Origin: Bin5 sp022821545
Lineage (GTDB): Bacteria; Chloroflexota; Anaerolineae; Caldilineales; Caldilineaceae
NCBI GenBank assembly: GCA_963664085.2
Contig: CAXXLO010000002.1
Location: 2,356,001 to 2,420,000, forward strand
DNA: 64,000 nucleotides
Direction: 5' to 3'
Every line of letters starts with the position of its first letter. The first letter of the stretch is position 1. The notes beneath the pieces were generated by a model, which worked only from the letters and a program-made list of their open reading frames with translations, had not been told where the DNA came from and did no database searches. Positions 42,555 through 51,726 of the stretch are shown here, one piece after another. The position numbers and the translations under genes are program-made.

Positions 42555-43388
42555 CTATAGCCGCGTCAAGATTTCTGGGCCTCTGTTAGTGACGGCAACC
42601 GTATGCTCAAAGTGGGCGCTCAAGCTATGATCTTCGCTGATTACGGTCCACTTGTCTTGCAATGTCTCCGTCCGCCACGTGCCTATCTGGACCATCGGTT
42701 CAATCGCAATCACCAGCCCAGGGCGCAGTACAACCCTTCCGTCCGTGTCGTCCGATACATAATTCAGAACCTGCGGCCCCTCGTGCATCGCCCGACCCAC
42801 ACCGTGCCCTGTGTACTCCCGCACCACGTGAAAGCCGCTCGGCTCTACGCTATCCTGCACCGCAGCGCTGATATCCAGTACACGGCCGCCCGAACGCATC
42901 GCCTCTATGCCGGCATTCAGGCTCTCCTCCGTAACCTGCAGTAACCGTTCCGCACCAGGCTCTATCGCGCCGACAGGATATGTCCAACCGCTGTCGCCCA
43001 CAAAGCCGCGGTAGAATACCCCTACATCGATACTGATAATGTCGCCCTCTTGCAGCACCCGCTCCCGGCTCGGAATGCCATGCACCAGTTCCTCGTTGAT
43101 GCTCGTGCATATATTCGCCGGATAGCCGCGATAGCCCAGAAAACTGGATTTCGCACGATGGCTGTGTATCGTTGCCGCAGCCAGCTCGTCCAAATCCCAC
43201 GTGCTGATCCCCGGCCTGATTGCCTCCTGAAACGCCTGATGAACTCTCGCTACGATGCGCCCTGCTTCCCGCATGATCTGAATCTCTCGCGGGCTCTTCA
43301 AGACCGGCGCAGGGCGTTCCTGTACTTGCCTGGCCTTAACGCGCGGCCTCCCATTGCCGTGCAGCCTGCGCCTGAGTCTCGTCATCAT
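42555..43388 (-). CDS. map: Methionine aminopeptidase type I
   Basis: 277 aa if begun at ATG 43388; GTG codons at 43439 and 43403 are other possible starts, so the first residues are uncertain. Metal ligands in SIDVGVFYRGFVGDSGWT (Asp pair), GHGVGRAMHEGP (His) and VIAIEPMVQ (Glu), plus a final Glu near HFEHTVAV. Removes the initiator methionine from new proteins. It lies between adk and rpmJ, 54 nt from each. Confidence 0.95.
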   Translation of the reverse strand: MMTRLRRRLHGNGRPRVKARQVQERPAPVLKSPREIQIMREAGRIVARVHQAFQEAIRPGISTWDLDELAAATIHSHRAKSSFLGYRGYPANICTSINEELVHGIPSRERVLQEGDIISIDVGVFYRGFVGDSGWTYPVGAIEPGAERLLQVTEESLNAGIEAMRSGGRVLDISAAVQDSVEPSGFHVVREYTGHGVGRAMHEGPQVLNYVSDDTDGRVVLRPGLVIAIEPMVQIGTWRTETLQDKWTVISEDHSLSAHFEHTVAVTNRGPEILTRL

Positions 43389-43442
43389 ATTTTCGTCGTT
43401 CACCTTGCACCTGCCGCCAACGACATCCCCTCCTCGCACTCT

Positions 43443-44129
43443 TCAGGCGGACACGGCGCTCCTCGCCGCCTTGATATTTCTGGTCGCCAACCGCTCCAGC
43501 AACTGCTCCTGCATCTCCTGGATCGATTTCGCGCCATCAACCTCCTCCAGCAATCCTCTTGCGAAATAGTACCCAATCAAAGGCGACGTCTGTTTGTAGT
43601 AGATATACAGCCGGTTCTGGACCGTCTCCGGCTTATCGTCATTGCGCTGGTACAGTTCGCCGCCGCAACTGTCACAGTTCTCGCCCTGGGGCGGATTGAA
43701 TGTCAGGTGGTAGACCCTGTCGCAATTGCGGCAAACCCGCCGTCCGGTGATTCGCATCGTCACGACATCGTCTTCCAACTGGAAAAAGGGCACCACATCT
43801 ATGCCCCCGTACTCAGCCGTCATCTCGTCCAGCGCCTGAGCCTGAATGAGATTGCGCGGAAAACCATCCAGAATCGCACCATTTGCGGCATCATCCTGGG
43901 CCAGGCGCGCTTCCACCATCCGGATCGTCACTTCGTCAGGAACCAGTTCACCTTTGTCGTAATAGCTCTGCGCCAGCTGCCCGAGCTCCGTTCGGTTCTT
44001 CAAGTTGTAACGGAAGATCTCTCCCGTCGAAATCTGTGGAATATCCAAACTCTCTTCCAGCAACTGAGCCTGTGTACCCTTGCCGGCTCCGGGCGCTCCC
44101 AACAACACCAGATAGAGATTGTCGCTCAT
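43443..44129 (-). CDS. adk: Adenylate kinase, zinc LID form
   Basis: 228 aa from ATG 44129 (GAGGAA upstream). P-loop GAPGAGKGT (11-19), DGFPRN, and a LID domain with four cysteines (CRNC … CDSC) that bind zinc, as in Gram-positive adenylate kinases. Balances AMP, ADP and ATP. Usual secY-adk-map order. Confidence 0.97.
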   Translation of the reverse strand: MSDNLYLVLLGAPGAGKGTQAQLLEESLDIPQISTGEIFRYNLKNRTELGQLAQSYYDKGELVPDEVTIRMVEARLAQDDAANGAILDGFPRNLIQAQALDEMTAEYGGIDVVPFFQLEDDVVTMRITGRRVCRNCDRVYHLTFNPPQGENCDSCGGELYQRNDDKPETVQNRLYIYYKQTSPLIGYYFARGLLEEVDGAKSIQEMQEQLLERLATRNIKAARSAVSA

Positions 44130-44172
44130 CGGCAACGATTCCTCGCGCTGCAAAACAAAAGGACGTGGTGGG

Positions 44173-45510
44173 CTAACGGATGAAGCCCTCATAATTGCGC
44201 ATCATCAGCTGCGCCTCGATCTGTTTCATCGTGTCCAGAACAACACCGACTACGATCAGGAGACCCGTGCTGCTGATAATCAGCGTGTTGAAACTACCGA
44301 CGCCTCCCCCGAAAACCACGCCGGCGAGGAAGGGCAGCACCGCAACCAGGCCGAGAAATAGCGCACCGACCAGCGTAATGCGCCCTAACACTCCGTTCAG
44401 ATACTGTTCAGTCCGTGGACCAGGCCGGATGCCTGGGATAAACCCCCCCTGCTTCTGCAACGTGTCAGGGAGATTCTGTTGCCGGAACATGATATCGGTA
44501 TAAAAGTACGTGAACGCAACAGTCAGCATGAAATAGAACAGCCAGTACAGAAAGTTCTGCGGACTGAACGAGGTGAAAAAGAAATTCGCTATCGAGCCAA
44601 GCCAGTCATCGCGAAGAATGAAATAGGATGCCAGCGTGTTCGGAAGAATGAGCAGACTCTGAGCGAAAATCAGCGGAATCATACCCGCCGTATTCACTCG
44701 CATCGGCACGTAGGTACTCTGCCCGCCGACCATCATCAACCGGTTGCCGCGCATCGTGCGCACCCGCTTGCCGTATTGAACGGGAATGCGCCGCTGGCCC
44801 TCCTGCACCCATACAATCAGGGCCACCGTCAGAACCGTAATAACGCTGAATATCAGCAGGTGTGTAATGCCCTGCTGCGTCAGCAAACGCACCTGGCTTG
44901 GCGCCGCCGCGACGATGCCGGCAAAGATGATCAACGATACGCCATTGCCGATGCCCTGTTCGGTCAGCAGCTCGCCCATCCACATAGCCAGCATCGTGCC
45001 CGCCGTCAAGCTGATCAGAATCGTCAGAGAGGGAAGCAGCGCCTCGCCCGTGAAGCCCCAGTTCTCAAGCACCGCGCCTGTCGCCGCGCCGCCCACAGGA
45101 CGGCTGAGCAGCGTAGCCTGACCGAAAGCCTGCAAGAGCGCCAGCGGGACCGTCATGTAATGTGTGTAGCGGTTCAGCTGCTGCCGTCCCTGTTCACCCT
45201 CCCGGCTCAACTCCTCCAGCTGGGGCACTATCGGGGTCAGCAGCTGCATGATAATCGTGGCGGTGATGTAAGGATATACACCCATCGCCATCACGCTGAA
45301 TTGGGCCAGCGCGCCGCCGCTGAAAAAGTTCAACAGACTCAAGAGAATGTTCTGGTCCGTCGAACGAAATATCTGGTCCAGCACCTCTCGATTGACGCCG
45401 GGAAGAGGGATATGCGCGGCGAGCCGGTAGGCGACCAGAATCAGGAACGTATACAGCAGTTTCTGACGCAAGTCCGGCAAACGAAAGGCATTGCGTACGG
45501 CGTCGAGCAT
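44173..45510 (-). CDS. secY: Preprotein translocase subunit SecY
   Basis: 445 aa with ten membrane helices. ILVAYRLAAHIPLPGVN near the start, TEQGIGNGVSLIIFAGI and the later GIRPGPRTEQYLNGVL cytosolic loop are characteristic. It is the channel of the Sec pathway. Between rplO and adk, as in other spc operons. Confidence 0.98.
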   Translation of the reverse strand: MLDAVRNAFRLPDLRQKLLYTFLILVAYRLAAHIPLPGVNREVLDQIFRSTDQNILLSLLNFFSGGALAQFSVMAMGVYPYITATIIMQLLTPIVPQLEELSREGEQGRQQLNRYTHYMTVPLALLQAFGQATLLSRPVGGAATGAVLENWGFTGEALLPSLTILISLTAGTMLAMWMGELLTEQGIGNGVSLIIFAGIVAAAPSQVRLLTQQGITHLLIFSVITVLTVALIVWVQEGQRRIPVQYGKRVRTMRGNRLMMVGGQSTYVPMRVNTAGMIPLIFAQSLLILPNTLASYFILRDDWLGSIANFFFTSFSPQNFLYWLFYFMLTVAFTYFYTDIMFRQQNLPDTLQKQGGFIPGIRPGPRTEQYLNGVLGRITLVGALFLGLVAVLPFLAGVVFGGGVGSFNTLIISSTGLLIVVGVVLDTMKQIEAQLMMRNYEGFIR

Positions 45511-45579
45511 AAAGATTCTCCGGTAGAGCTCCGCCCGGTCCCGGCCACCTGTTTGGCCGCCAACCCGACCTCTCTACAG

Positions 45580-46059
45580 TTAAGACCGCGGCAGATTCCT
45601 GTTGACTTCGAAGGGAAGAATGTCGACCGTACCGCCCGCGGCCTCTACCTTCTCCCTTGCGCTCCTGCTGATGCGATGGACCTGCAAATGGAGCGGCTTA
45701 TCAATCTCGCCCCGCGCCAGAACGACCACGGGCTGCTTGCTGTCGCCAAGTAGTCCCGTGTCGAAGAGCGCCGCAGGCGTTACCTGCGCATCGGCTTCAA
45801 AGCGTTCCCCCATTTTGTCGAGGTTAACCGGCGTATAGGTAACTTTGAAGCGGTTGTTGAATCCGCGCATCCTGGGCAGTCGGCGCAGAAAACTCAACTG
45901 ACCGCCTTCAAAGCCTCGCAGGCCTCCGTTCCCGGCACGGGCATTTTGGCCCTTCGTGCCGCGTCCGGCCGTCTTGCCCCGTCCCGATCCTGTGCCGCGC
46001 CCAATGCGTTTTCGGTTTCTCGTGGCGCCCTCGTCAGGACGCAAATCGTGCAGTTTCAT
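45580..46059 (-). CDS. rplO: 50S ribosomal protein L15
   Basis: 159 aa from ATG 46059 (MKLHDLRPDEGATR). The glycine/basic-rich stretch IGRGTGSGRGKTAGRGTKGQ and GFEGGQLSFLRRLP are diagnostic. 69 nt before secY. Confidence 0.98.
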   Translation of the reverse strand: MKLHDLRPDEGATRNRKRIGRGTGSGRGKTAGRGTKGQNARAGNGGLRGFEGGQLSFLRRLPRMRGFNNRFKVTYTPVNLDKMGERFEADAQVTPAALFDTGLLGDSKQPVVVLARGEIDKPLHLQVHRISRSAREKVEAAGGTVDILPFEVNRNLPRS

Positions 46060-46132
46060 ATTCCGTTTACTCCAGCCAGATGGAAAAGGCCGTAAAAACC
46101 TTGTACAGGTCCGGTCCGCCCGTCCTGCTCGC

Positions 46133-46324
46133 TTACGCCCCCGCCTCCTCAACCACCTCCACCAGGTGAGAGACCTTGGCGATCATCCCCCGAACTGTAG
46201 GACTGTCAGCCTTCTCGACCGTCTGATTCATCTTTCGCAGTCCCAGGGCCTGAACAGTTGCTTTCTGCCGCTTGTTGTAACCAATCGGACTCTTGACGAG
46301 TCTCACGGTGATCGTCTTTTCCAT
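46133..46324 (-). CDS. rpmD: 50S ribosomal protein L30
   Basis: 63 aa from ATG 46324. TVRLVKSPIGYNKRQKATVQ and LGLRKMNQTVEK match L30. It starts 4 nt after rpsE, so it is probably coupled. Confidence 0.96.
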   Translation of the reverse strand: MEKTITVRLVKSPIGYNKRQKATVQALGLRKMNQTVEKADSPTVRGMIAKVSHLVEVVEEAGA

Positions 46325-46328
46325 AGGT

Positions 46329-46871
46329 CTAATCTTCCTCATACCAGAAAGGACGCAATTGCTCGGGATCGACGCCCCGCCTCTGTGCCTCGACTCGGTA
46401 ATCCTGCAACTGTCTCAGCGAGGCAAAGGTGGCCTGCACCACATTCAAAATATTGTCGCTCCCCAGCGACTTGGACAATATGTCCTTCACGCCCGCAGCC
46501 TCTACCACCGCACGGACGCCCCCACCGGCAATGACACCGGTCCCAGGGCTCGCCGGCCTCAACAGCACTTCGCCGGCGCCAAATCGGGCCTGGCTCACAT
46601 GCGGAATCGTCGTGCCCAGCAGATTCACCTCGACCATCGTCTTGCGGGCCGTTTCACTTGCCTTGCGGATCGCATCCGGGACCTCGCGCGCCTTGCCTAC
46701 ACCAACGCCGACTCGTCCGTTGTTGTCTCCCACGACAACCACCGCGCGAAAAGCAAACCTGCGTCCTCCCTTCACCACCTTCGCCGTACGCGCTATGTGA
46801 ACGACCTTCTCATCTAGTTCATCCTTCTCTTCTTCCTGCTCGCGGTCCCGTCGACGGTCTCGACGTGCCAT
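46329..46871 (-). CDS. rpsE: 30S ribosomal protein S5
   Basis: 180 aa. An acidic N-terminal extension (RDRRRDREQEEEKDELDEKV) precedes the S5 core VVGDNNGRVGVGVGKAREVP and ASPGTGVIAGGGVRAVVEAA. S5 governs decoding accuracy. 21 nt after rplR. Confidence 0.98.
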   Translation of the reverse strand: MARRDRRRDREQEEEKDELDEKVVHIARTAKVVKGGRRFAFRAVVVVGDNNGRVGVGVGKAREVPDAIRKASETARKTMVEVNLLGTTIPHVSQARFGAGEVLLRPASPGTGVIAGGGVRAVVEAAGVKDILSKSLGSDNILNVVQATFASLRQLQDYRVEAQRRGVDPEQLRPFWYEED

Positions 46872-46892
46872 TTCCTTCTCTCCTTGCTCTGT

Positions 46893-47258
46893 TTAGAAGA
46901 CGAGACCACCCTCTCGACTGCCATCGGCCACCGCCTTCACGCGGCCGTGATAGCGGTACCCGCCGCGATCAAAGACCACCTGCTCAATACCTGCCTCTTT
47001 GGCGCGCTCCGCAACAATCTTGCCGATCTCTTTTGCCTGCTCCACCTTCAGCTTGTCGGCCAAAACCTCCTGCAGGTCGGCCTCCATTGTCGAAGCGGAA
47101 ACGAGGGTATGGCCAGCCTGGTCGTCGATTACCTGTACGTTGACGTTCTTCAGGCTGCGAAATACATTCAATCGCGGCCGCGCCGCCGTCCCTGAAACCT
47201 TGCGCCGCACACGCATATGCCGCCGCTTTCGCGCATCCGTCCGTGTAACTTTCGCCAT
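46893..47258 (-). CDS. rplR: 50S ribosomal protein L18
   Basis: 121 aa. RPRLNVFRSLKNVNVQVIDD and VFDRGGYRYHGRVKAVAD are typical; it binds 5S rRNA together with L5. Confidence 0.98.
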   Translation of the reverse strand: MAKVTRTDARKRRHMRVRRKVSGTAARPRLNVFRSLKNVNVQVIDDQAGHTLVSASTMEADLQEVLADKLKVEQAKEIGKIVAERAKEAGIEQVVFDRGGYRYHGRVKAVADGSREGGLVF

Positions 47259-47278
47259 TATTCTCCGTCCCTGCCCGG

Positions 47279-47833
47279 CTAAACCGCCGCGGCCCCGGCC
47301 TTGCCTTGCTTGGAGCGCACGTATTCGCCCTGATAACGGATGCCCTTGCCCTTGTAAGGCTCCGGCGGGCGCTCCTTGCGAATCTTCGCAGCCAGCTCGC
47401 CTATCTGTTGCTTGTTGATACCCGAAATCGTCACCGTCCGCCCATCTCGCGATACTTCAAACTCGACATCCGGGCTCGGAGGCGCATATTCCACGGCATG
47501 ACTCTTCCCGACCTGCAACAACAGGTTCTTGCCCTCCTGCTGGGCTCGGTAGCCAACACCGTGGATTTCCAGGGTCCTCTTGAAACCGTCGGTCACGCCT
47601 ACCACCATATTGTTGAGCAACGATCTTGTCAGCCCGTGCAACGCGCGATGCTGGCGTTGGTCGGTTGGTCGGGTCACAACGATCTCGCCGTTCTCCCTCG
47701 AAATCCTCATATCCCGGTTGAATTTCTGGCTCAGTTCCCCTTTCGGTCCCCTTACCGTTACCACGTTGCCTGTCACAATATCAACCGTCACACCGGCAGG
47801 CACAGAAATCGGCATCTTCCCGACTCGTGACAT
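47279..47833 (-). CDS. rplF: 50S ribosomal protein L6
   Basis: 184 aa. MSRVGKMPISVPAGV, the duplicated L6 fold and the C-terminal PPEPYKGKGIRYQGEYVR are diagnostic. Near the factor-binding site. Confidence 0.98.
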   Translation of the reverse strand: MSRVGKMPISVPAGVTVDIVTGNVVTVRGPKGELSQKFNRDMRISRENGEIVVTRPTDQRQHRALHGLTRSLLNNMVVGVTDGFKRTLEIHGVGYRAQQEGKNLLLQVGKSHAVEYAPPSPDVEFEVSRDGRTVTISGINKQQIGELAAKIRKERPPEPYKGKGIRYQGEYVRSKQGKAGAAAV

Positions 47834-47848
47834 GTTATCCTCCCAACA

Positions 47849-48244
47849 TTACCAAACGTTGCACAGTACCTCGCCGCCCACCCGTTCGCGCCGGGCTTGC
47901 CTTCCGCTCATGACGCCTTGGGGCGTCGAAACTATGTTGATCCCCAGCCCGCTCCGGACCAGCGGTATGGTTCGATAGCCCATATACGTCCGCCGCCCGG
48001 GGCGGCTCACCCGCTCTATCCCGGAAATGACCGGTTGCCCCTTTTCGGAATACTTCATCCCAACGATCAGATTCGGTCGGGCGTTGTCGCCCGTCACCGA
48101 ATACCCGCTGATGAAGCCCTCCTCCGCCAGAATCTTGGCTATCGCGACCTTTATCTTGGAACTGGGCATCACCGCACGCCGATGCCTTGAGTTTGACGAG
48201 TTGCGGACTCGCGTCAGAAAGTCCGCGATTGGATCGGTCATCAT
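47849..48244 (-). CDS. rpsH: 30S ribosomal protein S8
   Basis: 131 aa. MTDPIADFLTRVRNS and the C-terminal STPQGVMSGRQARRERVGGE are typical of S8, the usual translational repressor of the spc operon. 15 nt before rplF. Confidence 0.98.
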   Translation of the reverse strand: MMTDPIADFLTRVRNSSNSRHRRAVMPSSKIKVAIAKILAEEGFISGYSVTGDNARPNLIVGMKYSEKGQPVISGIERVSRPGRRTYMGYRTIPLVRSGLGINIVSTPQGVMSGRQARRERVGGEVLCNVW

Positions 48245-48324
48245 AACCAGCGTTTCCTCTTCAATTCTTGCAGCGCATCCGGTGCCGGCGATCGCGGCAG
48301 CAGAAACACCGATATTTGGTCCGT

Positions 48325-48507
48325 CTACCAGCTGGACTTGACTACGCCCGGCAAATGGCCCTCAAGGGCTTCTCGACGAAAACAGATGCGGCACAGTCCA
48401 AATCGGCGCATGTACGCCCTCGGGCGGCCGCACTTCGTGCAACGGTTTCGCACACGCACTTCATACTTCCGCCTGGACTCCCGCAAAACAATACTTTTCT
48501 TAGCCAC
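48325..48507 (-). CDS. rpsN: 30S ribosomal protein S14, type Z
   Basis: 60 aa; cysteines 23, 26, 39 and 42 (CTKC … CRIC) bind zinc, the short zinc-containing S14 form. Between rplE and rpsH. Confidence 0.97.
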   Translation of the reverse strand: MAKKSIVLRESRRKYEVRVRNRCTKCGRPRAYMRRFGLCRICFRREALEGHLPGVVKSSW

Positions 48508-48543
48508 AGACCGCTTTCTCCTTCATCTTCGTAGCCACTGTCT

Positions 48544-49116
48544 CTAGCGCCGTTGGAACGGCATGTCCATCATTGCCAGGAGCCGCCGGCCCTCCTCATC
48601 TGTCCCCGCTGTGGTGACAATCGTCACTTCCATCCCGCGCACCTTGTCGATTTCATCGTAGTCGATCTCCGGAAAGACCAACTGCTCGCGCAGGCCCAGG
48701 CTGTAGTTGCCCCGCCCGTCGAAAGAGTCCGGCGAAATGCCGCGAAAATCGCGCTGTGCCGGCAACGCAATGCTGATCAGCCGGTCCAGAAAATCCCACA
48801 TGCGGCGGCCGCGCAGCGTCACCTTCACGCCAATCGGCATCCCTGCCCGCAACTTGAACGTAGCAATCGATTTGCGCGCCCGCGTCACAATCGGCTTCTG
48901 ACCCGTAATAGTCGTCAGATCCTGGCTCGCGCGCTCAATCGTCTTACCATCCGTGATCGCCTCTCCCATGCCGATGTTCACGCTGATCTTATCAACCCGC
49001 GGCACCTGCATGGCATTCGTATAGCCGAATTCCGTCATCAGCGCCGGCGCAATCTCACTGTCAAATCGTTCCTTCAACCGGGGCTTCTGCGTCGGCGTTC
49101 CATTCGCTTCACTCAC
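48544..49116 (-). CDS. rplE: 50S ribosomal protein L5
   Basis: 190 aa from GTG 49116, with GAGGAGTG upstream; GTG 49125 would overlap that site. KISVNIGMGEAITDGKTIER and the C-terminal EVTIVTTAGTDEEGRRLL match L5. Binds 5S rRNA. Confidence 0.97.
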   Translation of the reverse strand: MSEANGTPTQKPRLKERFDSEIAPALMTEFGYTNAMQVPRVDKISVNIGMGEAITDGKTIERASQDLTTITGQKPIVTRARKSIATFKLRAGMPIGVKVTLRGRRMWDFLDRLISIALPAQRDFRGISPDSFDGRGNYSLGLREQLVFPEIDYDEIDKVRGMEVTIVTTAGTDEEGRRLLAMMDMPFQRR

Positions 49117-49181
49117 GTTTCTCACTCCTCGCCCGCGACTGCCGCCTTTCGCGGCATCAGGCCGTCTTTCTGACCCTTGAA

Positions 49182-49541
49182 CTAGCTCTCGCTTGCAGTT
49201 GGCAGCGGCTCACCAGTGCGCCTATCGATCCGTATCTTGTCCTCGCCTTCAAGCCGATATCCGGCCCGAGTCACTTCGTTGTCCGTCCCTACCAGCGCCA
49301 CATTGCTGACGTGTAACGGCGCTTCCAGCTCGATGCGTCCGGTTTGGGTACGCACCGTCGGGCTGCGGCGCTGATGCTTCGTAACAAAATTCGCGCCTGC
49401 CACCACGACGTACACACGATTGGGATCCTGCCGGCCTTTCTTATCCTTCTTGCGTATTACGCTCTGGACTTCACCTCGGTGCCCCTTGTCATTGCCGGCG
49501 ATCACTTCAACGACGTCACCCTTCCTGATCTTTACGCCCAT
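49182..49541 (-). CDS. rplX: 50S ribosomal protein L24
   Basis: 119 aa. KIRKGDVVEVIAGNDKGHRG is the KOW motif. An insertion of charged residues (IRKKDKKGRQDPNR) enlarges it. ATG has GAGGAGAAGAAGG upstream. Confidence 0.97.
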   Translation of the reverse strand: MGVKIRKGDVVEVIAGNDKGHRGEVQSVIRKKDKKGRQDPNRVYVVVAGANFVTKHQRRSPTVRTQTGRIELEAPLHVSNVALVGTDNEVTRAGYRLEGEDKIRIDRRTGEPLPTASES

Positions 49542-49615
49542 CCCTTCTTCTCCTCAAATCCTGAACGACACCGTCCTTCGGACCGCCCAACCACAGAGCA
49601 GACCACCTGGGCTCC

Positions 49616-49984
49616 TCAAAGTACCTCCGGAGCCAGGGATACGATCTTCATATACCCGTGGTCTCGCAACTCACGTGCAACCGGGCCAAAAATACGAGTG
49701 CCGCGTGGATTCCTGTTGTCATCAATCAGTACGGCAGCATTCTCGTCGAATCGAATATAACTGCCGTCCTTCCGCCGAACCGGGCGTCGCGTGCGCACGA
49801 TAACCGCCCGCACGATCTCGCCCTTTCTCACCGACGCCGTCGGACTGGATGACTTGACCGTCGCCACGATCACGTCGCCAATCCCTCCATAGCGCCGCGT
49901 ACTCCCCCCTCGGACTCGTATCGTCAGTAACTCTTTCGCGCCCGTATTATCGGCAACCCGCAGACGGCTCTCTTGTTGAATCAT
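49616..49984 (-). CDS. rplN: 50S ribosomal protein L14
   Basis: 122 aa. MIQQESRLRVADNTGAKELL and RGTRIFGPVARELRDHGYMK are diagnostic; contacts 16S rRNA in bridge B8. Confidence 0.98.
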   Translation of the reverse strand: MIQQESRLRVADNTGAKELLTIRVRGGSTRRYGGIGDVIVATVKSSSPTASVRKGEIVRAVIVRTRRPVRRKDGSYIRFDENAAVLIDDNRNPRGTRIFGPVARELRDHGYMKIVSLAPEVL

Positions 49985-50020
49985 AGCTCCATACCTCTTC
50001 TCTTACCGGCGCGCCTCGAT

Positions 50021-50278
50021 TCAGACAACAGCCGCGTGGTCCAGAATCTTTGAGACATAAAACTTCTTGTGTTTACTGATCGGCCGGCATTCACGAATCT
50101 GGACCGTATCTCCAACCTGGCAGGAATTGTCCTGATCGTGCGCTTTGTATTTCTTATGTGACTTGACAACCTTGCCATACAGGGCGTGGCGCGCGGTCCG
50201 CTCCACTTCCACGACCACAGTCTTGTCCATCTTGTCGCTGGTGACCACGCCAATCAACTCGCGTCTTCGCTCGCGCAT
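50021..50278 (-). CDS. rpsQ: 30S ribosomal protein S17
   Basis: 85 aa. RRELIGVVTSDKMDKTVVVE and VGDTVQIRECRPISKHKKF match S17. Starts 6 nt after rpmC. Confidence 0.98.
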   Translation of the reverse strand: MRERRRELIGVVTSDKMDKTVVVEVERTARHALYGKVVKSHKKYKAHDQDNSCQVGDTVQIRECRPISKHKKFYVSKILDHAAVV

Positions 50279-50284
50279 TTCCCT

Positions 50285-50494
50285 TTACTCCTCGTCCTCT
50301 TCGGCCATCAACTCCCGCTCACGCAAAATCGTCTTGATCCGCGCAATCTCGCGGCGAACCTGACCCTTGCGTGCCGTATTTGTCAACTGTCCTGTCGCCT
50401 TCTGAAAACGCAGGTTAAACAGTTCCTGATATCCTTCGTCCAACCGGCTGTAAAGTTCACTCTCCGTGAGCGGGCGTAGTTCATGTGCTTTCAT
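50285..50494 (-). CDS. rpmC: 50S ribosomal protein L29
   Basis: 69 aa. MKAHELRPLTESELYSRLDE and LRFQKATGQLTNTARKGQVR are typical of L29 near the exit tunnel, where trigger factor and SRP dock. Confidence 0.97.
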   Translation of the reverse strand: MKAHELRPLTESELYSRLDEGYQELFNLRFQKATGQLTNTARKGQVRREIARIKTILRERELMAEEDEE

Positions 50495-50518
50495 CTTGCT
50501 TTCCTCCTCGCCTTCACG

Positions 50519-50932
50519 TCAGATATCCTGCCGGGCGACGAACTGTGTTCCCATCGGCAACTTATGCGCGGCCAGCCGGAATGCCTCTCGCGCCTGCGTC
50601 TCATCCACACCGGCAATCTCAAAAACCATTCGTCCCGGCTTTACCACCGCCACCCAGTGATCGACATTGCCCTTTCCCGAACCCATCCGCGTCTCAGCCG
50701 CCCGCTCCGTCACCGGCTTATCCGGAAAAATGCGAATCCACAACTTGCCGCCGCGCCGCACATAGCGGACAATCGCTCGGCGCGCCGCTTCAATCTGCCG
50801 GCTCGATACCCAGGACGGTTCAGTGGCCTGTAGCCCGAACGTGCCAAAATCGATCTTGTTGCCCCGTGTTGCCATTCCCCGCATCCGACCGCGGTGCATC
50901 TTGCGAAATTTTACCCGCTTTGGCATCAACAT
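50519..50932 (-). CDS. rplP: 50S ribosomal protein L16
   Basis: 137 aa from ATG 50932 (MLMPKRVKFRKMHRGRMRG); a TTG at 50938 is in frame but has no reason to be used. GGKLWIRIFPDKPVTERAAE and MGSGKGNVDHWVAVVKPGR are diagnostic. Confidence 0.98.
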   Translation of the reverse strand: MLMPKRVKFRKMHRGRMRGMATRGNKIDFGTFGLQATEPSWVSSRQIEAARRAIVRYVRRGGKLWIRIFPDKPVTERAAETRMGSGKGNVDHWVAVVKPGRMVFEIAGVDETQAREAFRLAAHKLPMGTQFVARQDI

Positions 50933-50991
50933 TTTCAAATCTCCATCCCGCTTCGATTGGTCCGGCCACTGCCCATACCGGGCAGTGGCCG

Positions 50992-51666
50992 CTACTCGGT
51001 CAGTGCCATCTCCGCATAGCGGGCATGGTACTCCTCACCCGGCATTACTTCGCCGTGATAGACCCATGCTTTTACACCTATCACGCCGTAGGTCGTGTTC
51101 GCCTCCGCAGTGCCGTAGTCAATCTCGGCCCGCAATGTATGGCGCGGCACCTGCCCGTCTCGGATCGTATCGACCCGCCCCATCTCGCTGCCGCCTAGAC
51201 GCCCCGCCACCTGGATCATGACGCCTTCGGCTCCGGTCCGCATCGCCCGTCCCGCGGCCTGCTTCATCGCCCGCTTCCAACTGATGCGGCGCTCCAGCTG
51301 CTCAGCCACGTTCTCCGAAACCAGCTGGGCATCCGTCTCCGGCTTATCGATCTCGCGTACGTCAATCTTGACCTTCTTGTTCGTCAACTCCTGCAGGTTT
51401 ACACGCAGCACATTTACATTCGCGCCCTTGCGCCCAATGATGATCCCGGGCTTGGCCGTGTTAATGATAACGTGAACCTGGTTGGGCTGACGTTCGATCT
51501 CGATAAAGCTGATGCCTGCACGCGGCGCATCACGATGAATCATGGCCCGGATCTCTCGATCTTCAGCCAACTGACCCACGTATTCGTACCCGGTAGCGAA
51601 CCATCGGCTCTTGTGTTCCTTGATAATGCCCAGGCGAAAACCGGTCGGATGTACTTTGCGTCCCAT
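50992..51666 (-). CDS. rpsC: 30S ribosomal protein S3
   Basis: 224 aa with the KH domain IIGRKGANVNVLRVNLQEL and C-terminal GVIGVKAWVYHGEVMPGEE. Shapes the mRNA entry site. ATG preceded by AGGAGG. Confidence 0.98.
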   Translation of the reverse strand: MGRKVHPTGFRLGIIKEHKSRWFATGYEYVGQLAEDREIRAMIHRDAPRAGISFIEIERQPNQVHVIINTAKPGIIIGRKGANVNVLRVNLQELTNKKVKIDVREIDKPETDAQLVSENVAEQLERRISWKRAMKQAAGRAMRTGAEGVMIQVAGRLGGSEMGRVDTIRDGQVPRHTLRAEIDYGTAEANTTYGVIGVKAWVYHGEVMPGEEYHARYAEMALTE

Positions 51667-51726
51667 TTGGCCTCCTTGTGCAGTGCCAGCGGTCTGTGCA
51701 GACCACCAGGCGCCCCTGTTTGTCCT

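Noticed and set aside
43400..43430. Eight-codon leader peptide before map
   Set aside because: An ATG directly after GAGGAGGGG with stop overlapping a GTG is suggestive of coupling, but spacing is too short and chance is likely.
44479..45753. 424-codon open frame on the plus strand
   Set aside because: Antisense of secY/rplO; rich in Gln, His and Arg, no domain.
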